From positions 248,001 through 312,000 of the forward strand of contig JAHZKX010000018.1 in assembly GCA_022600195.1 (NCBI GenBank): a DNA stretch of 64,000 nt. The letters are read 5' to 3'. Position 1 is the stretch's first letter; every line of letters starts with the position of its first letter. This document shows, in pieces, positions 1 to 13,000 of the stretch. Both the position numbers and the translations under genes were made by a program. The notes under the pieces were generated by a model. It saw nothing but the letters and a program-made list of their open reading frames with translations. It did no database searches and had not been told where the DNA came from. This stretch comes from Planctomycetota bacterium (GTDB lineage Bacteria > Planctomycetota > Planctomycetia > Planctomycetales > Planctomycetaceae).

Positions 1-517
1 AGACTGGGCCATTGCGCCCAAAATTCTGCGTACAATAAGCATGCACCGCTTCATGTTGCGGCGTGCCTCTATCAGCCGTCGCGTACACGATCGCGGTAGC
101 TGCAATGAGCTGCTTACCACGATACGAAGCGCGCCCCATCGTCACGCCACCTCCGTTGGCCACCGATTGCGCACCCACGGGATGCAGACTTCCGGGAGGC
201 CAGTTGGCAATATCTTTCACGACATAACACTCGATTACCTTGCGATTCGGACTGCCCCAATAAGTGGAAATAATGACCAGCATCTTTTCCAGTCGATCGA
301 GTAAATCCTTCGCCTCTGTCGGTGACAGGTCGGTATGAATCAGAAAGTTTTTCGACCGATAATCAGCGGGCAATGTCGATGATCGTGCATTCGTCACGTT
401 CTTCCTTTTGCCATTTCCCTGCGCGTAAAGACACGGAGCAATGCCTGCCATCAGAAAGAAAACTGAGATGAAAACGCTGAAAATGAATGTTTTTCTGAAA
501 TCTGACTTCCTGTTCAC
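1..517 (-). CDS. Secreted HExxH metallopeptidase-like protein, C-terminus cut off by the window edge
   Basis: Reading the minus strand from a GTG at 515-517, the frame stays open to base 1 (172 codons), so only the N-terminal part is here. An AAAGGA Shine-Dalgarno lies about 8 nt before the GTG. Residues 1-34 form a signal peptide with a basic start, a Phe/Val/Ile-rich core and an Ala-Gln cleavage region. The mature part looks globular, and near residues 155-159 it carries HEAVH, an HExxH zinc-binding motif followed by AYC. This suggests a secreted zinc metallopeptidase or a DUF1570-like planctomycete protein; the exact family is uncertain. It is divergent from the ceramidase-like gene at 760. 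Confidence 0.7.
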   Translation of the reverse strand, partial: MNRKSDFRKTFIFSVFISVFFLMAGIAPCLYAQGNGKRKNVTNARSSTLPADYRSKNFLIHTDLSPTEAKDLLDRLEKMLVIISTYWGSPNRKVIECYVVKDIANWPPGSLHPVGAQSVANGGGVTMGRASYRGKQLIAATAIVYATADRGTPQHEAVHAYCTQNFGRNGPV

Positions 518-759
518 AAACGATGATCCTTTCACGGGAGACAGCCCGACTTCGTTTTCTCTGGAGAAATACGGATCGAAAAAGATCCCCTCTTATTCTA
601 TCAGAGTCCGCACACGAAACAATTTTGATGAGCGAAACACAAGAGTACACATCTCCAACCCTTGATATGCCGGCTGTTCCCCTTTACCCTAAAACAGAGA
701 CGTTAATAAAGAAGGTTTAGTTTATTGGTCCATTGCTCAATCCTTAAGAGGTCCTCTCT

Positions 760-2157
760 ATGAAATATCTAACGCATTTTCGAACCGCTTTTCTACTACT
801 GCTGATTTCCTGTGCACAGATCTTAGAGTCAAATCAGTGTATCGCTGAAGAAGCACTCTGGAAAGCCGGCTCTGCCAGCGTTGTAATTACTCCCGAAGAA
901 AACCTCTGGATGGCCGGCTATGGAGGACGCACAGAGCCCGCAAATGGCAAAATTCATGATCTCTGGCTCAAAGTGCTGGTCATTGAAGCCCGCGATGGAC
1001 ATCGTGGCGTCATTGTTTCCACAGACACGTTGGGAATTCCCCAAACGATTTACAACAATACCTGTGCAGCACTCAAAGAAAAATTTAATCTCGAGCGCAG
1101 TCAGATCATGCTGAACAGCTCTCACACGCATTGTGGACCCGTCTTGCGTGGTGCCCTGCACGATATCTATCCGCTGAAAGAAAATCACCTCAAACAGATT
1201 GCAAAATACTCCGATCAACTTGAACAAAAACTGGTCAACGCCGTCGGAACAGCAATTAAAAATCTGGAACCATCCACACTCTGGTCAGGTCAGGGATTCA
1301 CTAGTTTTGCCGTCAACCGCCGAAACAATAAAGAAGCAGAAGTTCCCAAACTTAGACTGGCCAAAGAATTAGTAGGGCCAGTCGACCATTCCGTTCCCAT
1401 TTTGGCCGTCAAAGATAAAGCCGGCAAACTGAAAACGATTGTCTTCGGATATGCCTGCCATAACACCACCGTGGGAATTCAGCAATGGTGCGGCGATTAT
1501 GCAGGTTTCGCGCAGTATGATCTGGAAAAGATGTTTCCAGGAGTCACCGCCATGTTTTACATCGGCTGCGGTGCGGATCAGAATCCGATACCACGCAGGA
1601 CACTCGAACTCGCGAAATCTTACGGTTCAAGACTGGCACACGCGGTCGCTGATACCGTTCGTCTTCCCCTCGTAGAACTGGACCCTGAATTGAAAACCTC
1701 AATTGAAATCTTCGACGTCAAGCTGGGAGACGTTCCCACAAAAGAAGAGCTGGAAACACTCGCCGCCGGTAACCCGAATAACTATCGGGTTCGTTGGGGC
1801 ACCAGACTGCTCAAACAACTCAATTCAGGAAAACCATTCATTACCTCGTATCCGTTTCCTGTTGAAGTCTGGAGACTAGGCAAGAAACAGCTCTGGATCA
1901 CAATTGGTGGCGAAGTCGTCGTTGATTATGCACTCGCAATGAAAAAAGATTATGGCCCCGATACCTGGATTGCCGGCTATTCGAATGATGTGATGGCATA
2001 CACGCCTTCTGTTCGAGTCCTCAAAGAAGGGGGCTACGAAGGCGCCACATCGATGGCCGTCTACGGAATGCCCGCATACCGCTGGCATGAAGAAATCGAA
2101 GATAAAATCGTCGAAAGTGCCAGGCGACAGGTGAAAAAGGTCCGCAATGGAAAATAG
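760..2157 (+). CDS. Neutral/alkaline ceramidase-like secreted hydrolase
   Basis: The 465-residue protein starts at ATG 760 behind an AAGAGG ribosome binding site. Residues 1-29 are a signal peptide. The mature sequence begins with WKAGSASVVITPE and continues through MAGYGGR, the typical opening of the neutral/alkaline non-lysosomal ceramidase N-terminal domain. The family metal-binding segment is visible as NSSHTHCGP, and further conserved patches are YACHNTT and GCGADQNP. Full ceramidases are about 650-700 residues and have an Ig-like C-terminal domain, which is absent here, as in many short planctomycete homologues. The true substrate is unknown; amide or ester hydrolysis outside the cytoplasm is the family-level inference. 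Confidence 0.85.
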   Translation: MKYLTHFRTAFLLLLISCAQILESNQCIAEEALWKAGSASVVITPEENLWMAGYGGRTEPANGKIHDLWLKVLVIEARDGHRGVIVSTDTLGIPQTIYNNTCAALKEKFNLERSQIMLNSSHTHCGPVLRGALHDIYPLKENHLKQIAKYSDQLEQKLVNAVGTAIKNLEPSTLWSGQGFTSFAVNRRNNKEAEVPKLRLAKELVGPVDHSVPILAVKDKAGKLKTIVFGYACHNTTVGIQQWCGDYAGFAQYDLEKMFPGVTAMFYIGCGADQNPIPRRTLELAKSYGSRLAHAVADTVRLPLVELDPELKTSIEIFDVKLGDVPTKEELETLAAGNPNNYRVRWGTRLLKQLNSGKPFITSYPFPVEVWRLGKKQLWITIGGEVVVDYALAMKKDYGPDTWIAGYSNDVMAYTPSVRVLKEGGYEGATSMAVYGMPAYRWHEEIEDKIVESARRQVKKVRNGK

Positions 2158-2384
2158 AGCCCGCCTGCGTTAGAATAGGGCCTTTCCCATCCAATATTCA
2201 CGGATGAAGACCAGCTTCCAGAGATGTTTTACGTTTTTGGCAGTCCAGCCGTTTGTCGATCAGGATACGACTCCCTAGAATACAGCATATTCCGATCTCA
2301 AACGTGACGAAAACCAGACAGGTGCTCCCGTAGCAACCTGAATTCAGTTATTGACCCATTTATAGTAGTACTGAGGAGAGATTA

Positions 2385-5060
<2,676 letters not shown>

Positions 5061-5071
5061 TTTCTGATTCT

Positions 5072-6016
5072 ATGAAAACTGCATTTGAAACCGATCTGAT
5101 TGTCGAGGAATACCTGAATGGTGTCCGCATCGATCGGTTTCTCAGTCGCCATTTCAGAAATTATTCGACGCATCGTCTACAACGTATCGTGCAGGCCGGA
5201 TTTGCGAAAGTGAATGGAACACAGGCCAGCCCACTGCAGCGCGTGTTTCGCGGACAGCAGGTGAGCATCGTACTGGTAGAACCTCCCGACAAAACCTACG
5301 ATCCCGAACCCCTGTCTCTGGAAATTCTGTTTGAAGACGCCTGGTTGATGATTATCAACAAACCACCGGGCATCATCGCGCACCCGGCGGGAAATATTCT
5401 CTCAGGTACAGTCGCCAACGCGTTGCAACATCACCTGGATCAGCAAACGGGAATTCGCAGTCTACTGAGACCGGGCATCGTGCATCGCCTCGATCAATAC
5501 ACCAGCGGAATTTTAATTGTTGCGAAAGAACATCTGGCACATCGCAGCCTGTCGATCCAGTTTCAAAAGAATCAAATCAGCAAATCCTATCTGGCCATCG
5601 TACGTGACAACCCCGAGCAGAACGCGTTCGAAAACAGGGCAGCCATCGGAGAACATCCGACACAGGCAGGTGTCTGTATGACGACACATCCGCAGGCGCT
5701 ACGCGCGAAAGCAGCTTTCACGCGATTTGAAGTCGTAGAACGATTACCCCAGCACGCTTTAATAAGGGCATTTCCACAAACGGGCCGCTTACATCAGATA
5801 CGTGTGCATCTGGCCGATTTAGGATTCCCCATTATTGCCGATGATTTTTACGGCAATGATGAACGGCTTCTCGCTGATCGAGAGCTGATAAACAGACAGG
5901 CCTTACATGCCGAACAGATTGAGTTCGCACACCCGGTCACTGGTCTGACAATGAAAATATCCGCCGAAGCACCCGATGATTTCCATCAGGCACTTCGGCG
6001 GCTACGAAGCGTATAG
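5072..6016 (+). CDS. RluA-family RNA pseudouridine synthase
   Basis: I start this 314-residue protein at ATG 5072, 11 nt after acnA; the longer open frame back to 4973 lies inside acnA and has no family similarity. Residues about 12-75 are an S4 RNA-binding domain (RIDRFLSRHFRNYSTHRLQ). The RluA catalytic domain follows, with the catalytic Asp in HRLDQYTSG and the conserved segments KSYLAIV and TGRLHQIRVHL. The enzyme isomerises uridine to pseudouridine in 23S rRNA or tRNA, but the target site (RluC or RluD type) cannot be fixed from sequence. It converges with sthA; two weak hairpins (6034-6054 and about 6059-6081) in the gap lack U-tracts. Confidence 0.92.
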   Translation: MKTAFETDLIVEEYLNGVRIDRFLSRHFRNYSTHRLQRIVQAGFAKVNGTQASPLQRVFRGQQVSIVLVEPPDKTYDPEPLSLEILFEDAWLMIINKPPGIIAHPAGNILSGTVANALQHHLDQQTGIRSLLRPGIVHRLDQYTSGILIVAKEHLAHRSLSIQFQKNQISKSYLAIVRDNPEQNAFENRAAIGEHPTQAGVCMTTHPQALRAKAAFTRFEVVERLPQHALIRAFPQTGRLHQIRVHLADLGFPIIADDFYGNDERLLADRELINRQALHAEQIEFAHPVTGLTMKISAEAPDDFHQALRRLRSV

Positions 6017-6104
6017 TGCGAATCCCAATTAACCATAGCACTTTACATGCTATGATACTCGTTTCAAATGGCCTTGGAAACGCGGCAGTAAACCTGGACA
6101 CAGG

Positions 6105-7610
6105 CTAGACCTCCACGGTTTCCTGTTCCTCCTGTTTGGTTTCTGCATTTTCTTTAGCCTCATTCTCCGCTCTCTCTGCGGCGATCGCCTCAGTCGCTTT
6201 GAGCAGTTTGGATTCTTCGAATAATCGATCCAGGCTCATTTTTTCAAACCCATCAAAGGCGGCAACTTTATAGCATTCTGCCATCGTCGGATAATTAAAG
6301 ACAGCATTCCGGAAATACTCTATCGTTCCGCCGAATGACATCACGGTCTGACCGATGTGTACGATCTCCGTGGCAGATTCGCCAATCACATGAATACCCA
6401 GAATCTTCAATGTTTCCCGATGGAATAAAATCTTCAGCATCCCTTCACGGTCGCCGGAAATTTGTCCCCGCGCGATTTCCTTATAGCGGGCGGCTCCCAC
6501 TTCATACGGAATATGCTCTTCGGTTAATTGTTGCTCGGTCTTACCGATCATTGAAATTTCAGGAATCGTAAATAATCCATAAGGCATAATATCGAAGGCC
6601 TCAAATGGTTCATTGAAGGCATTGCAGACGACACGCCGCCCCTGTTCCATCGAAACGCTCGCCAGCGCCGGAAAACCAACAATGTCACCAGCTCCATAGA
6701 TATGAGGCACCCAGGTCTGATGCTCTTCATTACACCACAGACGACCTCGTTCATCCGGTTCCAGACCAGCTGCCTCGAAATTCAATTCGTCAGCATCACC
6801 AACACGACCAACGGTATACAACACCGAATCGGCTACCAGTCGTTTTCCGCTCTCTGTCTGGACAGCTGCCATACTGTCGGAAAATCGCTCGATTCCCACC
6901 ACTTCTTCACCCATTCGGAAGATCATTCCCAATGACCGCGCATGATGGGTCAATACATCGATAATTTCACGATCACAGAATTCAAGCAATCGATCGCGAC
7001 CATCCAACACGGTTACTTCGACTCCCAAAGTGGCGAACATAATCGCATATTCAATCCCAATCACACCACCGCCGACGACGATCATCGATCTGGGGATCTC
7101 TTTCAAGTCAAGGATTTCGTCGGAATCGAAGATCGTTTTACCATCAAAGGGAATGTGTGGAGGACGCGAAGGCTTCGTTCCAGTCGCCACCAGAATGTAA
7201 TCGCCATATAATTTCTTTAGTCCCGTTTCGCCAAAAACTTCCACTTCATGGGGACTGGCAAATTTGGCCTCTCCAATGAATACTTCGACGCCATTCCGCT
7301 CCAACTGATCATGGATCACTTCCAGCTCATGTTCTGCAACATCAGCCAGTTTCAAACGCAAGTCCTGCATCGTAACCCGACGTTTCTTGCGATACCGCTG
7401 GCTGTAGACATCACGATGCCGATAGCCGGTCAGATACAAAATCGCTTCACGCATCGTTTTCGAGGGAATCGTACCTTTGTGCAGACAGACACCCCCCATG
7501 CCCCGGAAATTGCGCTCGATAATGGCAACTCGCTTTCCGAGTTTCGAGGCCGCAATCGCCGCTTTATGTCCCGCAGGACCACTTCCAATAATAACGATGT
7601 CGTATTTCAT
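6105..7610 (-). CDS. sthA: Soluble pyridine nucleotide transhydrogenase (Si-specific)
   Basis: A 501-residue FAD flavoprotein of the pyridine nucleotide disulfide reductase fold, which balances NADH and NADPH in the cytoplasm. The start at 7610 (MKYDIVIIGSGPAGHKAA) puts the FAD-binding GxGPAG motif at the N-terminus; an in-frame start 13 codons earlier is less likely. The active-site segment GGVCLHKGTIPSKT has only one Cys of the usual redox pair, and the C-terminal His-Pro-Thr of lipoamide dehydrogenases is replaced by NYPTMAECYKVAA. Both are typical of SthA rather than Lpd. A second dinucleotide motif, VVGGGVIGIEYA, is present. The last 35 residues form an unusual Glu/Ala-rich tail. Confidence 0.9.
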   Translation of the reverse strand: MKYDIVIIGSGPAGHKAAIAASKLGKRVAIIERNFRGMGGVCLHKGTIPSKTMREAILYLTGYRHRDVYSQRYRKKRRVTMQDLRLKLADVAEHELEVIHDQLERNGVEVFIGEAKFASPHEVEVFGETGLKKLYGDYILVATGTKPSRPPHIPFDGKTIFDSDEILDLKEIPRSMIVVGGGVIGIEYAIMFATLGVEVTVLDGRDRLLEFCDREIIDVLTHHARSLGMIFRMGEEVVGIERFSDSMAAVQTESGKRLVADSVLYTVGRVGDADELNFEAAGLEPDERGRLWCNEEHQTWVPHIYGAGDIVGFPALASVSMEQGRRVVCNAFNEPFEAFDIMPYGLFTIPEISMIGKTEQQLTEEHIPYEVGAARYKEIARGQISGDREGMLKILFHRETLKILGIHVIGESATEIVHIGQTVMSFGGTIEYFRNAVFNYPTMAECYKVAAFDGFEKMSLDRLFEESKLLKATEAIAAERAENEAKENAETKQEEQETVEV

Positions 7611-7927
7611 GATCTTATTCTCAATGTGACTGATCTGTCTTCTCAACACCGGCTCTCAGAACCCAAATGTTAAACTAAGAAGACTGGCTGAACCTTAATG
7701 TGATATCTACCCCCTCTTTCTTCGGCAACGTGGTGATTTAGAGAGGATATAAAGATTGATGCAATCCCTGAAACAAGCTATTTTGCGTTAATCTTAACGG
7801 TTATACTTACTGCACCACTTCAGCAATGACCATGAGAGAAGGGGATTCCCTCCCGAGGCGAACAAAGGATGTGCCTCTCTCCCCAAAAATTGTTCCGTGT
7901 AATGAAGACCCACTAAAGGAACCATTG

Positions 7928-8935
7928 ATGAACCATATGAACCGAAAAATCTGGAATGTCCCTGAGCAGGAACACACTCCCTATGATGTCTACCAGAATC
8001 GCAAAGCACATCGCCGGGAGTTTTTGAAGTTTATGGGTTACGGTTTGGGAATCGCCGGTTTCGCCGATTTACTCTCCGGTTGTAAACAGGCGACTCAGGA
8101 GGAAATCGAGCAAGCGGGTGCCGTCGAACCGCTGCCCGAAGAATCTCGCAGCGTTTATCCTGCTCCCCGCAACAAAACCTTTGAATACGGTCGCCCTGAA
8201 ACCGTGGAAAAGGAAGCCGTCGAATTTACGAACTTTTATGAATTCACAGGACCGACTTCCAAGGAATCCTGGAAGTATGTTGAAGATTTTAAAACCACTC
8301 CCTGGTCGGTTTCCATTGAAGGGGAATGTGCAAAGCCCCGCACACTCGACCTGGATGATCTTTACAAAGAAATGAAATTCGAAGAGCGCGCCTATCGACA
8401 TCGTTGTGTGGAGACATGGGCCATGTGCGTTCCCTGGACGGGATTTCCTCTCTCCAGTTTGTTGAAACTCGTCGAACCCAAAGCCACTGCCAAATATGTG
8501 TCGTTCGAAACCTTTAACAAACCGAACGAAGCCCCCTATATGAAATCGAGTGGACCAACCACCTGGCCCTGGCCTTATACCGAGGCGCTCACGATCGAAG
8601 AATCCATGAACGATCTCGCTTTTATTGCGACCGGCCTGTATGGAAATCCGCTACTCAAACAAAGTGGTGCCCCCATTCGTCTTGTGGTCCCCTGGAAATA
8701 CGGATTCAAGTCCGGAAAATCGATTGTCAAAATCAAACTCACGACCGAACAGCCTGCCACGTTCTGGAACACCGTCAACCCAAATGAATATGGATTTGTA
8801 GCGAACGTCAATCCCAAAGTTTCGCATCCACGTTGGAGCCAGCGCACCGAATGGATGCTGGGAACCGAAAAACGCTATGATACCCAACTGTATAATGGCT
8901 ACGAAGAATTCGTCGGCGACCTCTATCCCAGCTAA
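7928..8935 (+). CDS. msrP: MsrP-like molybdopterin oxidoreductase, Tat-exported with lipobox
   Basis: The 335-residue protein belongs to the sulfite oxidase/MsrP (YedY) fold, whose best-known member reduces methionine sulfoxide in periplasmic proteins. ATG 7928 has AAAGGA 7 nt upstream. Residues 28-34 (HRREFLK) are a Tat motif. A hydrophobic stretch and LLSGC follow, with Cys52 in a lipobox, so the protein may be a Tat-exported lipoprotein. The Mo-ligand Cys160 lies in YRHRCVETWAM, matching MsrP. SGAPIRLVVPWKYGFKSGK is the conserved cofactor-binding segment. No msrQ heme membrane subunit adjoins it. A strong terminator follows. The symbol is by homology only; the electron donor is unknown. 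Confidence 0.85.
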   Translation: MNHMNRKIWNVPEQEHTPYDVYQNRKAHRREFLKFMGYGLGIAGFADLLSGCKQATQEEIEQAGAVEPLPEESRSVYPAPRNKTFEYGRPETVEKEAVEFTNFYEFTGPTSKESWKYVEDFKTTPWSVSIEGECAKPRTLDLDDLYKEMKFEERAYRHRCVETWAMCVPWTGFPLSSLLKLVEPKATAKYVSFETFNKPNEAPYMKSSGPTTWPWPYTEALTIEESMNDLAFIATGLYGNPLLKQSGAPIRLVVPWKYGFKSGKSIVKIKLTTEQPATFWNTVNPNEYGFVANVNPKVSHPRWSQRTEWMLGTEKRYDTQLYNGYEEFVGDLYPS

Positions 8936-8958
8936 ATACACGCCGAAAACAGACACAA

Positions 8959-8996
8959 AAAAAGCACAGGCGAATTTATCTTCGCCTGTGCTTTTT
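8959..8996. terminator. Bidirectional intrinsic terminator between msrP and the BI-1 gene
   Basis: A perfect 16-bp stem (8959-8974 pairing with 8981-8996) with a 6-nt loop lies between two convergent genes. Its arms run from A-rich outer ends to T-rich outer ends, giving a U-tract in both directions. It is placed to end msrP on the plus strand and the Bax-inhibitor gene on the minus strand. Confidence 0.9.
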
Positions 8997-9034
8997 CATT
9001 TATCGTCTCGCAAGTCTGCCGAGGGCAGCTTCGC

Positions 9035-9772
9035 TTAGTCGTTGGATGAGAACATCATCACAAGTCGCAGAACATACCAGAACAGTGTGGCAACAGCAGC
9101 AAACAGCGCCAATGCAGCAGACACGTATTGGTTGGTATCGTAGTGATGAAGAATGTTCGAAGTGTCATACAGAATGAAACCACTCATCAGCAGGATCATC
9201 GCACCTGTAAACCAGATCCCCAGAGAGAATCCGAAAATGGCACCACCAATGGCAATTCCAATCGCGGCAAACATGGCAATTGTGAGAAAACCACCCATGA
9301 AAGAGAAATCCGCACCTGTCACAAATACGTAGGCAGTCAGTCCTCCGAAGATACAAAGTGTAATGACTGCGGCTACCGGAATCACATGAGCTTCAGGGGC
9401 AAATTGACTTGCAATGAAAAGGATCGGTACAAAAATAATCGCTTCCGCAATGATATAGAGCCCCAGCCCCATATATTGAGTTCCCAGTGATTTCGCGCTG
9501 GATGCCATAGAACTGGCGACCCAACTCGCACCCAGAAAGGCGACCAGAATGATCCAAGGACTAGCGCTGAATAGTCCCAGAACAGGACGCAATAAGGCAG
9601 GTGTACTGAAAATAATGAATTCCAGACCCATGAAAAGTAGAATCGCACCAGCCAGGTGGGCATACGTCTTACGGATAAATGTGGCGCGATCAGCAGCAAT
9701 CGCATCAATGGCAAATCCGCCCCCGCCAGCCGTTGTGTCCTGCTCGTAATAATCAGGATTGTAGTTATTCAT
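9035..9772 (-). CDS. Bax inhibitor-1/YccA family membrane protein
   Basis: This 245-residue protein has about seven hydrophobic segments from residue 35 onward, after a short soluble Gly-rich N-terminus. The arrangement and the conserved patches ADRATFIRKTYAHLAGA, ILYDTSNILHHYD and ALALFAAVATLFWYVLR match the BI-1/YccA (TMBIM) family. Family members are calcium-leak channels or modulators of membrane protease FtsH; the role here is not known. It is transcribed alone, converging on msrP and sharing its terminator. The 297 bases upstream, to the 5-oxoprolinase start, hold no gene that I can support. Confidence 0.93.
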   Translation of the reverse strand: MNNYNPDYYEQDTTAGGGGFAIDAIAADRATFIRKTYAHLAGAILLFMGLEFIIFSTPALLRPVLGLFSASPWIILVAFLGASWVASSMASSAKSLGTQYMGLGLYIIAEAIIFVPILFIASQFAPEAHVIPVAAVITLCIFGGLTAYVFVTGADFSFMGGFLTIAMFAAIGIAIGGAIFGFSLGIWFTGAMILLMSGFILYDTSNILHHYDTNQYVSAALALFAAVATLFWYVLRLVMMFSSND

Positions 9773-10069
9773 TGACAGTATTCTCCAATTTGTGAGATGG
9801 GGATGTTCCAGGCGAACACAGTTTGGGTTTAGTTTCTCGATTTGACGCTGATAGCGTTACAGAAAAGCCTGACGCCATGAGCATGATTATTATAGATTAC
9901 GGTGCACATAATTCAAGTATCAACAGAATTTCTTATAAAAAAATGGCATGGGAGCGAAGTTAGATTCCCACCTGAAAGGGCCAGATTCATTCGTTGTGCC
10001 TGCGCGTTCGTTCTGTTATTTCATACGATAGTCTTTAGAAGAGACTCTACCGTATTCTAGTCGAACAAT

Positions 10070-13000
10070 GTGAACGCCAGCAAAATAATTGATGAAATGA
10101 CTGATTTAAAAAACAGCAAAAACTGGGAATTCTGGATCGATGTGGGTGGGACATTTACAGACTGTATAGCGCGGTCTCCAGAAAATGAGTTCGTTCCCTT
10201 TAAAACTCTTAGTTCGGGTATTACCAAAGGGCGGGTTCAACAAATCTGCACCCCCAGCACAATTGTCGACCCTTCTCGTCAGGGAGACCCGGCAGACTTC
10301 TGGCAGGACTACCAGATCGAATTTCTGAATGAAGAGGGACAATCCATTCATTCGGCACAAGTGACGACCTTTGACACTTCGTCGGGCGGTTTAAGCTTTA
10401 CACCTTCCCTGCCCGGTACAGTCAAAGAATCAGCCGGCTATGAACTCTCATCGGGAGAAGAAGCCCCCGTGCTGGCGATACGCTGGATCCTCGGCTTGAA
10501 AAAATCAGAGACCATCTCCAACGTCAGCGTGAAACTGGGAACCACCCGAGGCACCAATGCCCTGCTCACCCGCAATGGAGCACGCACTGCCTTCATCACA
10601 ACAAAAGGCTTCGCCGATGTTCTGCTGATTGGAAATCAGGATCGGCCCCGCCTGTTCGATCTGGTCATTCAAAAACCGGAGCCCTTATTCGAAACGGCGG
10701 TGGAAATCGATGAACGCATCACTGCAGAAGGGAGTGTGCTCGTCGCTCCTGATCCCGCTACCATTCGAAAACAACTTGAAGAACTCCAGACCACGGGTGT
10801 GAAATCACTGGCGATCTGCCTGCTGCATTCCTTTGCCAACCCTGATCACGAAGAGTTGGTTGCTAAACTCGCGCAAGAAGTCGGGTTCGATGAAATCAGC
10901 GTTTCCAGCCGCCTCTCGCCATTGATCAAAATCGTCTCCCGTGGCGATACAACGGTAGTGGACGCCTACCTGAATCCAATCCTCAAAGATTACATCAAAA
11001 AACTCCGCACACCGCTGAACCATTGCAGCCTGAAACTGATGACATCCGCCGGTGGCCTGGTCGATGCAGATCACTTTGTTGGCAAAGATAGTATTCTCTC
11101 CGGCCCTGCCGGTGGAGTAATTGGTTATTCGCGCGTGGCAGAAGTCGCCGGCTTTCCGAAATCCATCGGCTTTGATATGGGGGGGACCAGCACCGACGTC
11201 TCGCGTTTTGATGGCATGTATGAGCGCGAATTCGAAACCCGCAAAGCGGGCGTGCGAATTGTGGCACCAATGTTGAGCATCGAAACGGTCGCTGCCGGTG
11301 GCGGAAGTATCTGCGGCTTTGATGGTATCAAACTGCACGTCGGTCCTGAGAGTGCGGGTGCCAATCCGGGACCCGCCTGTTATGGAAGAGGCGGCCCTTT
11401 GACGGTCACCGACCTGAATCTCTATCTCGGGAAAATTATTCCCAGCCGCTTTCCATTCACCCTTGATCGCACTGCCGTCGAACACAGGCTGACGCAACTC
11501 TGTCAACAAATCGCCACCTCACCTATGGGCAAAACATACACGCCTCTCGAACTGGCGGAAGGCTTCCTGCAAATTGCCAACGCCAATATGGTCCGCGCCA
11601 TTCGGAATATCTCTGTAGCCCGCGGATATGACCCGGCTGATTATGTATTGGTCAGTTTCGGCGGCGCCGGCTCACAACACGCGTGCGCGATCGCGCGGGC
11701 ACTGGGAATTCGCGAAATCCTGATCCACCCTTATTCAGGAATTCTCAGTGCATTTGGTATCGGACAGGCCGATGTCAGAAGATTCGGTCAACAGTCTGTT
11801 CTCAAACCCTGGACTGAAGAACTGAAACAGGATTTGCATTCCCGATTTGAACAACTCGATCAAAGTGTTCGCGAAGAAGTCCGCACAGAAGGAATCCCGC
11901 CTGAGCGAATTGACGAGCCGCAGCATTCACTGGAAATGCGTTATCTGGGCACCGATGCGACGATCCAGGTTCTTTGCCAGACAGGACAGGATGAATTGAC
12001 CCGATTTGAACAGGAACACCATCGGCTCTACGGCTATGTTCATCAGGCACGCGCTGTCGAAGTCACCACAATGCGTACCGAAATTGTGGGACGCATGGAA
12101 GAACCGAACCTGCCTGCATCCAAAATCGTTTCGCGAGTTCCCACTCCTCTCGAAACAACGGAAACGCATTTCCAGGGAACCTCGCAACAATCCGCCGTTT
12201 ATCTGCGCGAGGACTTACTGCCCGGCGATCGGATCTCCGGACCCGCGATCATTTGCGAACCAATTTCAACGGTCATCATAGATTCCGGCTTCGACGCCGA
12301 AATTTTATCGCGCGGCGAAACATTGATTCTTCACTCTGATAAGGATGCCAAATCTCAGGAACTCATCAGCACCGAAGCCGATCCGGTGATGCTGGAAATT
12401 TTTAACAATCTGTTTGCTTCCATCGCCGAGCAAATGGGGATCACCCTGCAAAAAACATCGATTTCAACAAACGTGAAAGAACGACTCGATTTCAGTTGTG
12501 CTGTCTTTTCTGCCACCGGCGATCTCGTGGTGAATGCCCCTCATATTCCCGTTCATCTGGGAGCGATGAGCGAAACCGTGAAACGCATCATTGCCGACAA
12601 TCCCGATCTGGCACCAGGCGACGTCTATGTCACCAATGATCCTTATCGAGGCGGTTCACACCTCCCCGACGTGACAGTCATTACTCCCGTACATCACCCC
12701 GATTCAAAAGAATTGCTGTTCTTTACCGCCAGTCGCGCCCATCATGCCGAAATTGGCGGCATCGTGCCCGGCAGTATGCCACCGTTCTCAAAAACTCTGG
12801 CCGATGAAGGGGCCCTCATTCGAAACTTCAAACTGGTTGACCGCGGAGAATCAAGAGAACACGAACTGCGTGAGCTACTGCTTTCCGGTGCGTTTCCATC
12901 TCGCTCTGTCGTCGACAACCTCGCCGATGTCTCTGCCCAGGTCGCCGCGAATCTTTGCGGCGTGACCTTGCTGAATGATCTGGTAAGCCGCTATTCCCTG

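Noticed and set aside
9128-9490. 120-codon plus-strand frame
   Set aside because: Antisense shadow of the Bax-inhibitor-1 gene; strongly polar composition from complementing hydrophobic codons.
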